Shown here piece after piece: positions 34,018-41,613 of a stretch of DNA of 45,633 bases. Origin of the DNA: Thiobacillus sp. 65-1402 (lineage in GTDB: Bacteria > Pseudomonadota > Gammaproteobacteria > Burkholderiales > Thiobacillaceae). Within the stretch, counting starts at the first letter, position 1; each line of letters starts with the position of its first letter. The position numbers were made by a program, and so were the translations under genes. The notes below the pieces were generated by a model. That model made no database searches and was not told the origin of the DNA. It worked only from the letters and a program-made list of their open reading frames with translations. Where the stretch lies: NCBI RefSeq assembly GCF_001897685.1, contig NZ_MKUG01000192.1, forward strand, positions 1-45,633, given 5' to 3'.

Positions 34018-34629
34018 GTGACCGTTAAGAAAAGGAAACCCGCAGAAATCCGCCGCCATGACATCATCGAGGCGGCCATGGAAATCATTCGCCACGAAGG
34101 GGTGGCCAGGCTTACCACCCGTTCGCTTTCCAGGGCGGTCGGCATCGCGCAGCCCACCCTGTTCCTCCACTTCGGCAACAAGAGCCATGTCCTGGTTGCC
34201 CTGGTGGACACCATTCAGGAACGGTTGCAGAAAGAAATGGCCGGCCTCGGCCTGTCGCAACTGACTCCGCTGGAACGCCTGAAGGCAGCCATCCGCGCCC
34301 ATCTGAATTTCATCCAGCGGCAACCCGGCATCCCCCGCCTGCTGTTCTCGGAAGAACTGCAAAGCGGGGATCCCGTTTTCCGCGACCGCATGAACGAACT
34401 GGTGCAGTTCTTTCTGAATTTCATCGCCGGCCTGATCAGCGCCGCGCAGGCGCAGGGCGAAATCCGTCCCGACATCGTTCCCCAGCAGAACGCCTGCATC
34501 CTGATTGCGGCCGTGCAGGGACTGGCTTTCCGCTGGGTTCTTTCGGACCAGCGTTTCGAGCTGACGGAGCAGGCCGACGCCGTCATCACCACCCTGATCG
34601 AAGGCTGGGCGCCGAGACGCGGAAGTTAA
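34018..34629 (+). CDS. TetR/AcrR-family transcriptional regulator
   Basis: 203 aa. The N-terminal helix-turn-helix reads IRRHDIIEAAMEIIRHEGV, LTTRSLSRAVGIAQPTLFLHFGNKSHVL, typical of TetR. The C-terminal ligand domain is helical (about 70-200). GTG start at 34018. It follows the cytochrome c'-FadL-DUF2892 genes by 137 bp and probably represses them through the palindrome at 31741-31770. The ligand is unknown; the FadL neighbour suggests a hydrophobic compound. Confidence 0.9.
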   Translation: MTVKKRKPAEIRRHDIIEAAMEIIRHEGVARLTTRSLSRAVGIAQPTLFLHFGNKSHVLVALVDTIQERLQKEMAGLGLSQLTPLERLKAAIRAHLNFIQRQPGIPRLLFSEELQSGDPVFRDRMNELVQFFLNFIAGLISAAQAQGEIRPDIVPQQNACILIAAVQGLAFRWVLSDQRFELTEQADAVITTLIEGWAPRRGS

Positions 34630-34649
34630 TCCGGCGCCGGCCGACGAGG

Positions 34650-35264
34650 TCAGGCCGGGTCGTCCCGGCACGCGAGCAGCGCCGGATCGCCGCAGTGGTC
34701 GATCAGGATGCGCTTGACCCGCATTTGCCAGAGCCGGCCGAATTCCATCCGTTCCGCGTCGCTTGCCGCCCCCGCCAGCATTTTCGGCATCAGTGCCTGC
34801 AGTTCCGGCGGCGCGGGGACGACTTCGGGATGATAGGCGAGGGCCACGCGCGCGCCGGTGTCGAGGCGGCTGAAACGGATTTCGGCGGGGTCTGCCGCCG
34901 CGAAGGCCAGCAGGTTGCGGCGGCTGAACCGCCCCGCCAGGCCCTTGAAGCCGCCTTCGCCCGCCGCACCGGTCAGCAGGCCGGTTACGGCGGCGATGAC
35001 GCCGGTGACGCCGTCGGTCTGCGCCGCGCCGAATTCGACGCGGATGGCGCCGCGCTCCGCAAGGCTGTCCGGGTAGAGCCTGCCGAGCGCCCGCCGGGTC
35101 ATCAGGTAGGCGCCCGCCACCGTGGGGCAGGAATGCCCGGCGAGCTTGACCGCGTCGAGGTAGCCGTATTCGATCCGGCTGCTGCCGGCGGTGCCGAGGA
35201 ATTCGGCCAGCGGGTCGTACAGCGTGATGCGGGCGACGGCATCGAAAAAGGCGGGGTAGCTCAT
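34650..35264 (-). CDS. FmdE-like domain protein
   Basis: 204 aa. The segment YLDAVKLAGHSCPTVAGAYLMTRRAL is the FmdE signature (Cys and His for metal binding). VEFGAAQTDGVTGVIAAVTGLL and a C-terminal helix follow. FmdE was named from formylmethanofuran dehydrogenase operons, but this organism shows no such pathway here, and bacterial homologues have no settled role. The start overlaps the stop of the polytopic protein gene (ATGA), third in the operon controlled from 36668. Confidence 0.8.
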   Translation of the reverse strand: MSYPAFFDAVARITLYDPLAEFLGTAGSSRIEYGYLDAVKLAGHSCPTVAGAYLMTRRALGRLYPDSLAERGAIRVEFGAAQTDGVTGVIAAVTGLLTGAAGEGGFKGLAGRFSRRNLLAFAAADPAEIRFSRLDTGARVALAYHPEVVPAPPELQALMPKMLAGAASDAERMEFGRLWQMRVKRILIDHCGDPALLACRDDPA

Positions 35265-36403
35265 GACGGACTCCTTGGCCGGACGATCAAGGCCTGCGCC
35301 AGCGCGACGCAGGCCTGTAGCAGAAACAGGATCAGCGTGACGGCGCCCAGCAGCAGCCCCCATTCCCGGCCGATCCCGGCCGCGCCGCCGGCGATGCCGA
35401 ACAGTACGGCACGGGCGCCGCCGTAGCGCCCCAGATTGTCGCGCAGCCTGACGTGCCAGCCGTCCTGCACGCCGGGACGCAGCCATACCGGCAACAACTG
35501 GCTGGCCGCTCCGGATACCAGGGGCAGGATGAAGCCGGCGACGAAGGCCCATGCCGGCTGGAGCGAATGCAACGTGGCCGTTGCGGGGATGGCGTTCACG
35601 GCGCCGAGCATCGCGCTGCCGACCAGCCCCGCCAGCGCGGCGGCGAGTAGCGGCGCCGCGCCGTGCAGCGCGACGATTTCGACGCGACAAGACCGCAGCC
35701 AGCCGGCCGCCAGGCGCGCCGGCGGGATCGTCCATAAGGCGCCGCCGACCCAGGCGAGCGGGCCGTACCACGCCGCGCCGAGGGCGACCAGCAGCGTGCC
35801 GGCGACCGCCCAGGACAGATCACGGCGCAGCCGTGGGCCGGTTTGCGGGTGGGGCCTGCCGGCAACGGTCGGCAGCAGCACGGCGAGGGTGCCCATGGCG
35901 GTCAGTCCGACGAAGCCGAGCGTGTTGAGATGGAGGTGGAGGCGGCGCAGGGCGGACGCCTGCTGCGGCCAGAGCGCGCTGGCGAGAATCGCCAGCAGGG
36001 CCGCCACGAGGCAGGCCAGCGCCGCTTCGTACCAGGCCAGGCAGGGGTGGGGGCGGCCCAGCATGCCGGCGCGCCGGCGGCGGCTCCAGACGAACAGCGC
36101 GCCGGCAGCGGTCACGGCCAGCAGCGCGCCTGCCGGTTGTCCCCAGAGCATGCCGGGAAACCCGAGCGCGGCCACCACCAGTGCACCGCCGGCCAACGCC
36201 AGGACGGGGAGGATGGCCAGTGCGCTGGGGGCGCTGCGGGTGCGGGTGAGCACCGGGATGAAATGGCCCATGGCGCCGAAGATCAGCGGCATGGCGCCTA
36301 CCGCCAGAATCAGGTGCAGGGCGGCGGCGCGGCCGGCGTGGGGCGACCACAGCAAGGCCGCGGCAAACGCGGCCAGGGCAAGGAACACCAGCGCCGGCAG
36401 CAC
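35261..36403 (-). CDS. Polytopic membrane protein, NnrS / heme-copper oxidase subunit I-like (I)
   Basis: 380 aa with about 10-12 hydrophobic helices. Conserved His residues sit in helices (LHLILAVGAMPLIFGAMGHF; LHLHLNTLGFVGLTAMGTLA). The pattern resembles NnrS and heme-copper oxidase-I-like proteins that protect against nitric oxide. Confident subfamily assignment is not possible. GTG start at 36403, 10 bp after the DUF2249 gene. A protein of similar design is encoded at 37200-38489. Confidence 0.7.
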   Translation of the reverse strand: MLPALVFLALAAFAAALLWSPHAGRAAALHLILAVGAMPLIFGAMGHFIPVLTRTRSAPSALAILPVLALAGGALVVAALGFPGMLWGQPAGALLAVTAAGALFVWSRRRRAGMLGRPHPCLAWYEAALACLVAALLAILASALWPQQASALRRLHLHLNTLGFVGLTAMGTLAVLLPTVAGRPHPQTGPRLRRDLSWAVAGTLLVALGAAWYGPLAWVGGALWTIPPARLAAGWLRSCRVEIVALHGAAPLLAAALAGLVGSAMLGAVNAIPATATLHSLQPAWAFVAGFILPLVSGAASQLLPVWLRPGVQDGWHVRLRDNLGRYGGARAVLFGIAGGAAGIGREWGLLLGAVTLILFLLQACVALAQALIVRPRSPS

Positions 36404-36413
36404 CTTGGGCGGT

Positions 36414-36668
36414 TCAGGTGCGGACGAAGTCGATCACGATTTCCCCGGGGTTGCGCTGCAGGTACTGGATCGCAACGGCATCGCCATAGCGGGCGCGCAA
36501 CTGGTCGAGCAGCGGAAGCGGGTCGTGATCGTTGACGAAGCGCATGCGCTCGCCCGAATTCAGCGCGTCCAGCGCACCGAAAATGGCCGCGTGGCGGAAA
36601 CGCTTGGCGATTCCGCGCGCGTCGAACGGATAGACCTGGTCCTGGCGAAGATGCAGATGTGCAGTCAT
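36414..36668 (-). CDS. DUF2249-domain protein (I)
   Basis: 84 aa TusA-like fold. It contains YPFDARGIAKRFRHAAIFGALDALNSGERM and FVNDHDPLPLLDQLRARYG, the DUF2249 signatures. Such proteins accompany hemerythrin, NnrS and Rrf2 genes in denitrifiers. The ATG at 36668 is used; a longer upstream frame would cross the promoter region. First gene of the leftward operon divergent from the Rrf2 regulator. Confidence 0.88.
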   Translation of the reverse strand: MTAHLHLRQDQVYPFDARGIAKRFRHAAIFGALDALNSGERMRFVNDHDPLPLLDQLRARYGDAVAIQYLQRNPGEIVIDFVRT

Positions 36669-36684
36669 GGCTGTCGTCCTATAG

Positions 36685-36701
36685 ATGTAAATGGAATACA
36701 T
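36685..36701. promoter_or_regulatory. Candidate NsrR-type operator
   Basis: ATGTA-N7-TACAT is a perfect 5-bp inverted repeat in the 99-bp region between the DUF2249 gene and the Rrf2 regulator. It resembles the AT-rich ATGYATNT-type half-sites known for NsrR. From here the regulator could control both directions. Confidence 0.5.
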
Positions 36702-36767
36702 ATTATAAACACGGGATATTGTTTTTCTGCGCCTATAATTTGTTTTTGTTAAGCGTGTTTCACCTCC

Positions 36768-37244
36768 ATGCAACTCACCCGCTTTACCGATTTTTCCCTG
36801 AGGGTGCTGATTTACCTGGGCGGACATCCCGATGCGCTGGTCACGGTAGCGGCGATCGCCAGCGAATATGGCATTTCCCGCCATCACCTCACGCGCGTGG
36901 TGCACCAGCTGGGCATCAAGGGCTACATCGAAACGGTGCGCGGCAAGGGGGGCGGCTTCCGCCTGGCGCGCCGCCCCGACCAGATCCGGATTGGCGATGT
37001 CGTGCGCGACATGGAAAGCGGGTTCGAGCTGGCCGAGTGTTTCCGGCCGGGCGACAATACATGCCGCCTGTTGCCCGGCTGTGCGCTCAAACCCGTTCTG
37101 CTCGATGCGGGGCGTGCCTTTCTGGCAAGTCTTGACGGCTACACCCTGGCGGATTTGTTGCCTGCCTTTGCCCTGCCCGCCAGGGCCGCCTCCCCGAAAC
37201 TAGGAAAAACGCCCGCCGTGGCGGGAAAAGCGCCGCACGGCTGA
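36768..37244 (+). CDS. nsrR: Rrf2-family regulator, NsrR-like (nitric oxide sensing)
   Basis: 158 aa. Begins MQLTRFTDFSLRVLIYLGGH, the NsrR-type N-terminus. The helix-turn-helix is ITVAAIASEYGISRHHLTR-like (about 25-50) with the wing RGKGGGFRLAR. Three Cys at about 91, 99 and 105 (ECF...TCRLLPGC) fit the Fe-S ligands of NsrR, though the first spacing is longer than in E. coli. NsrR senses nitric oxide by its cluster. Its 3' end overlaps the convergent membrane protein gene by 45 bp. Confidence 0.87.
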   Translation: MQLTRFTDFSLRVLIYLGGHPDALVTVAAIASEYGISRHHLTRVVHQLGIKGYIETVRGKGGGFRLARRPDQIRIGDVVRDMESGFELAECFRPGDNTCRLLPGCALKPVLLDAGRAFLASLDGYTLADLLPAFALPARAASPKLGKTPAVAGKAPHG

Positions 37245-38489
37245 CAGCAGGTTGAGTTCCAGCAGCAGCGCCGAGAGCGCCAGTGTGGTTCCCGCCGGGA
37301 CGGCCAGCAGCGCTGGCCAGAACGTGGCGGCGACGAGCAGCATGCAGGTGCCGAGGTGGAGACGGAATTGCCAGCGCCTTGCGCGTTCCGCAATCATGTC
37401 CTTCATGGTGGGGATGCTGCCCGCGCGCGCCTGCAACTGGGCTTGCAGGTGAAACCAGGCGAGGAAGGGCACGATCTTGTAGAGCATGCCGCAGACCACG
37501 CTCACGGCGAAGCCACCGATGAACAGCACGCCGAGCAGCAGCGGATAGGCATCGCTGCCCGCCCACGCCGGCCAGAGCCGAGCCAGCAGCCAGACGGCGA
37601 CGCAGGCGATGAGGCTGGCCATGCCGACGCGCCAGAAATCCAGGGTGACGTCGGGCAGCTTTCTGCGGCGCCGCGACTGCAGGCGCAAGGTGACCAGCGC
37701 GAAGGCCAGCCCCCCGGCGGCGAGCCCGCTTTCGGCGAACAAGGCGATCCCCGCTGCCGCGGGCAGCAGCGGAGCCATGGTACGGAGCAGCAGCAATCCG
37801 AGCATGACGCCGGCCAGCCAGCGCATGAGCCGGGGAGGGTAAGGCGGCGTGATCTGGAACATCGGCACGACTTGGTAGGCGACGCCGATCACCAGCAGCA
37901 ATACCCAGCCGAACAGACCGAAGACGACATGCGCGGCGATGAAGATTTCGTCTTTGACCGGGGTCCACCAGCCGGCACGCATGGTCGCGAGCGCAATGCC
38001 GAGGATGAGGGTCAGGCCGAGGCTGATCGCGGCGAGCCGCATGCCCGTCACCGTGGCGCTGGCAACCGCGCGCCGCAGGCCGATCGCCGTTGCGGCGAGA
38101 AAAACCGCAAAGCCGCAGCCCAGCAGGATCATTGCTGCGGCGAGCGCGTGCGCGCCTGCGCCGAGGAAGCCCGCCATCAGGGCCGCGGTTCCGGCAGCAA
38201 GCAGGAAATGGGTGGACCTGGCCACGCCGCGGGACGCGGGCAATGCCGCGCCTGCCACCACCGGCAGCATCTGCAGCAGCGCACCCAGCATCGTCATGGC
38301 GAGGAAGCCCAGCGTCAGCGCGTGAGTGAGCGCGAGCGCGGGCGGCGTCCAGCGCGAGGCCAGCGCAGCGGGAGCCAGCACGATCAGGCCCGCGGCGGCC
38401 AGCAGGTACAGCGGTGCGGTGAGAAAGAACCGCAGCGGCAGCGCGAACGGCGGCGCCTGTTCGAAGGAAAGTCCGGTCTGCATGCTCAT
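37200..38489 (-). CDS. Polytopic membrane protein, NnrS / heme-copper oxidase subunit I-like (II)
   Basis: 429 aa with about 12 hydrophobic helices. His residues in helices include ALTHALTLGFLAMTMLGALLQMLP and AAHVVFGLFGWVLLLVIGVAYQVVPMF, a pattern like NnrS and heme-copper oxidase-I-like proteins. It shares the HALTLGF / HLNTLGF design with the protein at 35261 but is longer. Third gene of a hemerythrin-DUF2249-membrane protein operon (17 bp after the DUF2249 gene). A role in nitric oxide or oxygen handling is inferred from context. Confidence 0.7.
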   Translation of the reverse strand: MSMQTGLSFEQAPPFALPLRFFLTAPLYLLAAAGLIVLAPAALASRWTPPALALTHALTLGFLAMTMLGALLQMLPVVAGAALPASRGVARSTHFLLAAGTAALMAGFLGAGAHALAAAMILLGCGFAVFLAATAIGLRRAVASATVTGMRLAAISLGLTLILGIALATMRAGWWTPVKDEIFIAAHVVFGLFGWVLLLVIGVAYQVVPMFQITPPYPPRLMRWLAGVMLGLLLLRTMAPLLPAAAGIALFAESGLAAGGLAFALVTLRLQSRRRRKLPDVTLDFWRVGMASLIACVAVWLLARLWPAWAGSDAYPLLLGVLFIGGFAVSVVCGMLYKIVPFLAWFHLQAQLQARAGSIPTMKDMIAERARRWQFRLHLGTCMLLVAATFWPALLAVPAGTTLALSALLLELNLLSAVRRFSRHGGRFS

Positions 38490-38506
38490 GGCTGGGCGGG
38501 CATCAC

Positions 38507-38770
38507 CTATGCTGCGGGCGGGTTTCGCGGCGCGGCGCCTGGCGCCTGGCGGATCAGCACCACATAGCTTCCATCCGCCTGCGGCACGGTGTCGTGACGG
38601 TAGCCGCGGCTGTCCAGGATGGAATAGAGCGGAAACGGTTCGCGATGCAGCAGCAGCCGGATGTGCTGGCCGGGCTGCAGCAGGGCCAGCGCGCGCAACG
38701 CCTGCTCCATCGGCTCCGGCGGTTCCAGCCAGCGGGCGTCGATGAGGATTTCGTCAGCCGGTGCGACCAT
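38507..38770 (-). CDS. DUF2249-domain protein (II)
   Basis: 87 aa. ILIDARWLEPPEPMEQALRAL and LQPGQHIRLLLHREPFPLYSIL match DUF2249 with the HREPFPL loop in place of NDHDPLPL of the first copy. The end is Pro/Ala-rich. It lies 15 bp after the hemerythrin gene. Together with the copy at 36414 it gives two DUF2249 proteins in two parallel operons. Confidence 0.83.
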   Translation of the reverse strand: MVAPADEILIDARWLEPPEPMEQALRALALLQPGQHIRLLLHREPFPLYSILDSRGYRHDTVPQADGSYVVLIRQAPGAAPRNPPAA

Positions 38771-38785
38771 CGACGCTGCGTGCGG

Positions 38786-39226
38786 TCACTTCGCAACCGC
38801 ATCCATGCTGCGGATCAGCGCTTCGCAATCGGCCGCAAGCACCTGATCGGACATCGGGTAGAGCATGTTTTCCTCCTTCAGGTTGTGTTGCTGCATCAGC
38901 ATGTTGAGCGTTTCCGACAGGCCGAGATAGCCGCTGTGGTCGGCCGCCAGCGCCGCGCGCGCCATGTCCTGCAGCAGGGCGCGCATCTGCTCGTGCTCCA
39001 TGCGCATGACGTGGGTCGGCCCCATCGTGTTGCCGGTACGGGCTTCGAACGCGGGGAACAGCACCTCTTCCTCCATCCGCAGATGGTGCGCCATCGCCGC
39101 CTGAAAGCGGTCGGACAGGCTGCGCGCGCTGTCCCAGTCCTTCTGCGCCACGGCGGCTTCGGCGGATGCAAACAAATCGTCGCAGGCGCGGTGGTCGCCG
39201 CCCAGATACTCCAGAATCATACCCAT
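38786..39226 (-). CDS. Hemerythrin-like (HHE) domain protein
   Basis: 146 aa four-helix protein. Iron ligands are seen in GDHRACDDLF, HHLRMEEEVLFP (H-x3-E), HVMRMEHEQM and QQHNLKEENMLYP (H-x3-E). Bacterial hemerythrins bind oxygen or nitric oxide or help repair Fe-S centres (as in RIC/YtfE). ATG at 39226 with GGAGG 8 nt upstream. First gene of the operon with DUF2249 (II) and membrane protein (II). Confidence 0.9.
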   Translation of the reverse strand: MGMILEYLGGDHRACDDLFASAEAAVAQKDWDSARSLSDRFQAAMAHHLRMEEEVLFPAFEARTGNTMGPTHVMRMEHEQMRALLQDMARAALAADHSGYLGLSETLNMLMQQHNLKEENMLYPMSDQVLAADCEALIRSMDAVAK

Positions 39227-39250
39227 GCTGTGCCTCCATAAGTTGATGAA

Positions 39251-39281
39251 AAAATGCATATTTAAGTTTATCAGGATATGC
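39251..39281 (-). promoter_or_regulatory. AT-rich inverted repeats upstream of hemerythrin gene
   Basis: An NsrR-like half-site AAAATGCATATTT (39251-39263) contains GCATAT, repeated inverted as ATATGC at 39276-39281 (14-nt spacer). It lies 25-55 bp upstream of the hemerythrin ATG. This could place the hemerythrin operon under the NsrR-like regulator. Confidence 0.4.
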
Positions 39282-39297
39282 CAACCTGAATTTCTTC

Positions 39298-39325
39298 TTG
39301 ACTTGAACACAAGATGTCGTATGTT
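39298..39325 (+). promoter_or_regulatory. Probable nrdD promoter
   Basis: -35 TTGACT (39298-39303) and -10-like TATGTT (39320-39325) are 16 nt apart. The start would be near 39332. NrdR-like box 1 overlaps the spacer and -10, and box 2 lies just downstream of the start. Confidence 0.5.
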
Positions 39326-39354
39326 TGTTGTCTGCAACACACAAAATGTTGACA
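39307..39354 (+). promoter_or_regulatory. Tandem NrdR-box-like sites
   Basis: ACACAAGATGTCGTAT (39307-39322) and ACACAAAATGTTGACA (39339-39354) match the NrdR consensus ACACWATATWTTGTGT at 12 and 11 of 16 positions. They start 32 bp apart (16-bp gap), the three-turn spacing usual for NrdR sites, and share ACACAARATGTYG with each other. NrdR itself is encoded at the right end of this window. Confidence 0.65.
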
Positions 39355-39368
39355 AGGAGACAAAGGGA

Positions 39369-41384
39369 ATGAATTCAGTGATAGCAGTTCTGCCCCGCGA
39401 AGTCATCAAGCGCGACGGGCGTCAGGCAATATTCGATGCCGCGAAGATACGTTCGGCCATTCTGCGTGCCGGGCAGGCCAGCGGCGAATTCGGCGAAGCC
39501 GAAGCCGACTTGCTCACCGCCCAGGTGGTGAAGGTGCTGATTCACAAATTCCGCAACGCCCCGCCGAGCATCGAGCGCATCCAGGATGTGGTCGAGCAGA
39601 GCCTGATCGCCGCCAACCACCTGGCTACCGCGCGTGCCTACATCGTCTATCGCGAAACGCACAAGAAGCTGCGCGAGGACCGCAAGACGCTGGTCGACGT
39701 CGAAGCCTCGATCAACGAATACCTGTCGCGCCAGGACTGGCGGGTCAACGCCAACGCCAACCAGGGCTACAGCCTCGGCGGCCTGATCCTCAACGTCTCC
39801 GGCAAGGTGGTGGCCAACTACTGGCTCAACCACGTCTACCCGCCCGAGCTCGGCGAGGCGCACCGCGACGGCTCGATCCACGTCCACGACCTCGACATGC
39901 TGGCCGGCTACTGCGCCGGCTGGTCGCTGCGCACCTTGCTGCACGAAGGCCTGAACGGCGTGCCGGGCAAGGTCGAGGCGGGGCCGCCGAAGCACATGTC
40001 CTCCGCGGTCGGCCAGATCGTCAACTTCCTCGGCACACTGCAGAACGAATGGGCCGGCGCGCAGGCGTTCAGCTCGTTCGACACCTACATGGCGCCGTTC
40101 ATCCGCAACGACGGCATGAGCTACGAAGCGGTCAGGCAGTGCATCCAGGAGCTGATCTACAACCTCAACGTGCCGTCGCGCTGGGGCACCCAGACGCCGT
40201 TCACCAACCTGACCTTCGACTGGACCTGTCCCGAAGACCTGCGCGACCAGGTGCCGATGATCGGCGGCAAGGAAATGCCCTTCACCTACGGCGAGCTGCA
40301 GGTCGAGATGGACATGATCAACCGCGCCTACATCGAGGTGATGACCACCGGCGACGCCAAGGGCCGGGTGTTCACCTTCCCCATCCCGACCTACAACATG
40401 ACGCCGGATTTCCCCTGGGAATCGGAAAATGCCGAACGCCTGTTCGCCATGACCGCGCGCTACGGCCTGCCGTACTTCCAGAACTTCATCAATTCCGAGA
40501 TGAAGCCGAACCATATCCGCTCGATGTGCTGCCGCCTGCAGCTCGACCTGCGCGAACTCCTGAAGCGCGGCAACGGCCTGTTCGGTTCGGCCGAGCAGAC
40601 CGGCTCGGTCGGCGTGGTGACGGTCAACTGCGCGCGCCTCGGCTACGAGTACAAGGGCGACGAAGCGGGCTTGCTGCGCCGCCTCGACGCGCTGCTCGAC
40701 ATGGCGAGGAACGGCCTGGAAATCAAGCGCAAGGAAATCCAGCGCCTGATGGACAACGGTCTGTTCCCCTACACCAAGCGCTACCTCGGCACCCTGCGCA
40801 ACCACTTCTCGACCGTCGGCGTCAACGGCGTCAACGAGATGATCCGCAACTTCACGGATGACCAGCACGACATCACCACCGCATGGGGTCATGACTTCGC
40901 GGTGCGGCTGCTCGACCACATCCGTGGACGCATCGCCGCGTTCCAGGAGGAGACCGGCCACATGTACAACCTGGAAGCCACGCCGGCCGAGGGCACCACC
41001 TACCGTTTCGCCAAGGAGGATGCCAAGCGCTACCCGGGCATCCTGCAGGCGGGCAGCGGCGAGGCGCCGTACTACACCAACTCGACGCAGCTGCCGGTGG
41101 GCTTCACCGACGACGCCTTCGAGGCGCTGGAACGGCAGGACGACCTGCAGCGCAAATACACCGGCGGCACCGTGCTGCATCTCTACATGTCGGAGCGCAT
41201 CTCCTCCGTCGACGCTTGCCGCAACCTGGTGCGCCGCGCGCTGACGCGCTTCCGTCTGCCCTACATCACCGTCACGCCGACTTTTTCCATCTGTCCCAAA
41301 CACGGCTACCTCGCCGGCGAGCACGAATTCTGTCCCACGTGCGACGAAGAGGCCCTGTCCCGCAAACGCGCTGTTTCAGCCTGA
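39369..41384 (+). CDS. nrdD: Anaerobic ribonucleoside-triphosphate reductase NrdD, core lacking the glycyl-radical loop
   Basis: 671 aa class III reductase. An N-terminal ATP-cone (about 10-100: VIKRDGRQAIFDAAKIRSAI) is followed by the ten-stranded barrel (GYSLGGLILNVSGKVVANYW; HMSSAVGQIVNFLGTLQNEW; NVPSRWGTQTPFTNLTFDW). Catalytic Cys candidates are Cys387/Cys388 (SMCCRLQLD). The C-terminal zinc site is Cys642, His645, Cys655 and Cys658. The protein ends 13 residues later. The RVxGY glycyl-radical segment, expected about 16 residues after the last zinc Cys (E. coli Gly681), is absent here and encoded by the next cistron. ATG at 39369 has AAGGAG upstream. Confidence 0.92.
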   Translation: MNSVIAVLPREVIKRDGRQAIFDAAKIRSAILRAGQASGEFGEAEADLLTAQVVKVLIHKFRNAPPSIERIQDVVEQSLIAANHLATARAYIVYRETHKKLREDRKTLVDVEASINEYLSRQDWRVNANANQGYSLGGLILNVSGKVVANYWLNHVYPPELGEAHRDGSIHVHDLDMLAGYCAGWSLRTLLHEGLNGVPGKVEAGPPKHMSSAVGQIVNFLGTLQNEWAGAQAFSSFDTYMAPFIRNDGMSYEAVRQCIQELIYNLNVPSRWGTQTPFTNLTFDWTCPEDLRDQVPMIGGKEMPFTYGELQVEMDMINRAYIEVMTTGDAKGRVFTFPIPTYNMTPDFPWESENAERLFAMTARYGLPYFQNFINSEMKPNHIRSMCCRLQLDLRELLKRGNGLFGSAEQTGSVGVVTVNCARLGYEYKGDEAGLLRRLDALLDMARNGLEIKRKEIQRLMDNGLFPYTKRYLGTLRNHFSTVGVNGVNEMIRNFTDDQHDITTAWGHDFAVRLLDHIRGRIAAFQEETGHMYNLEATPAEGTTYRFAKEDAKRYPGILQAGSGEAPYYTNSTQLPVGFTDDAFEALERQDDLQRKYTGGTVLHLYMSERISSVDACRNLVRRALTRFRLPYITVTPTFSICPKHGYLAGEHEFCPTCDEEALSRKRAVSA

Positions 41385-41400
41385 TCCCTAGGAGACCGAT

Positions 41401-41586
41401 ATGAACGACATGAGTGTTTCGAGCCAAATCCAGACCGTTGCCCTGAAGGACGAGGAGCGCACCCGCTGCGAAGTGTGGACCCGCGTGATGGGCTACCACC
41501 GCCCGGTGACGAGCTTCAACAAGGGCAAGCAGAGCGAGCATCGCGAGCGCCAGTTCTTTGTCGAAGGCCGCTGCACGCTCGGATAA
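41401..41586 (+). CDS. Separate glycyl-radical domain of class III ribonucleotide reductase
   Basis: 61 aa. Residues 20-50 read RTRCEVWTRVMGYHRP then VTSFNKGKQSEHRERQ, which is the C-terminal glycyl-radical tail of NrdD (RVxGY with the radical Gly at 31, then the N-x-GK-x2-E-x3-R pattern). It starts 16 bp after the nrdD stop, in a different reading frame, with its own ribosome site AGGAG 6 nt before the ATG. It is therefore an independent cistron, not a simple extension. NrdG would generate the radical on Gly31, which would then serve the NrdD core in trans, like the spare part YfiD/GrcA of pyruvate formate-lyase. That mechanism is inferred. Confidence 0.88.
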   Translation: MNDMSVSSQIQTVALKDEERTRCEVWTRVMGYHRPVTSFNKGKQSEHRERQFFVEGRCTLG

Positions 41587-41613
41587 GAGCGACATGCTGC
41601 GCCAATACCAGAA

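Noticed and set aside
36669-36905. N-terminal extension of DUF2249 protein (I) to 163 aa
   Set aside because: The extension would be translated from the divergent promoter/operator region and from within the regulator gene; the ATG at 36668 begins the conserved domain.
39375-41324. Long open frame antisense to nrdD (about 650 codons)
   Set aside because: High GC makes long open antisense frames common here; the sense frame is a conserved NrdD and the antisense product has no family-like pattern.
41379-41400. TGA at the end of nrdD as a selenocysteine or readthrough codon
   Set aside because: The small glycyl-radical gene is in a different frame, so reading through TGA would not reach it.
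41369-41586. nrdD split as a sequencing error or programmed frameshift
   Set aside because: The downstream piece has its own ATG with a well-placed AGGAG and 20 extra N-terminal residues unlike NrdD; no slippery heptamer is seen near the stop. An error remains possible but is less likely.
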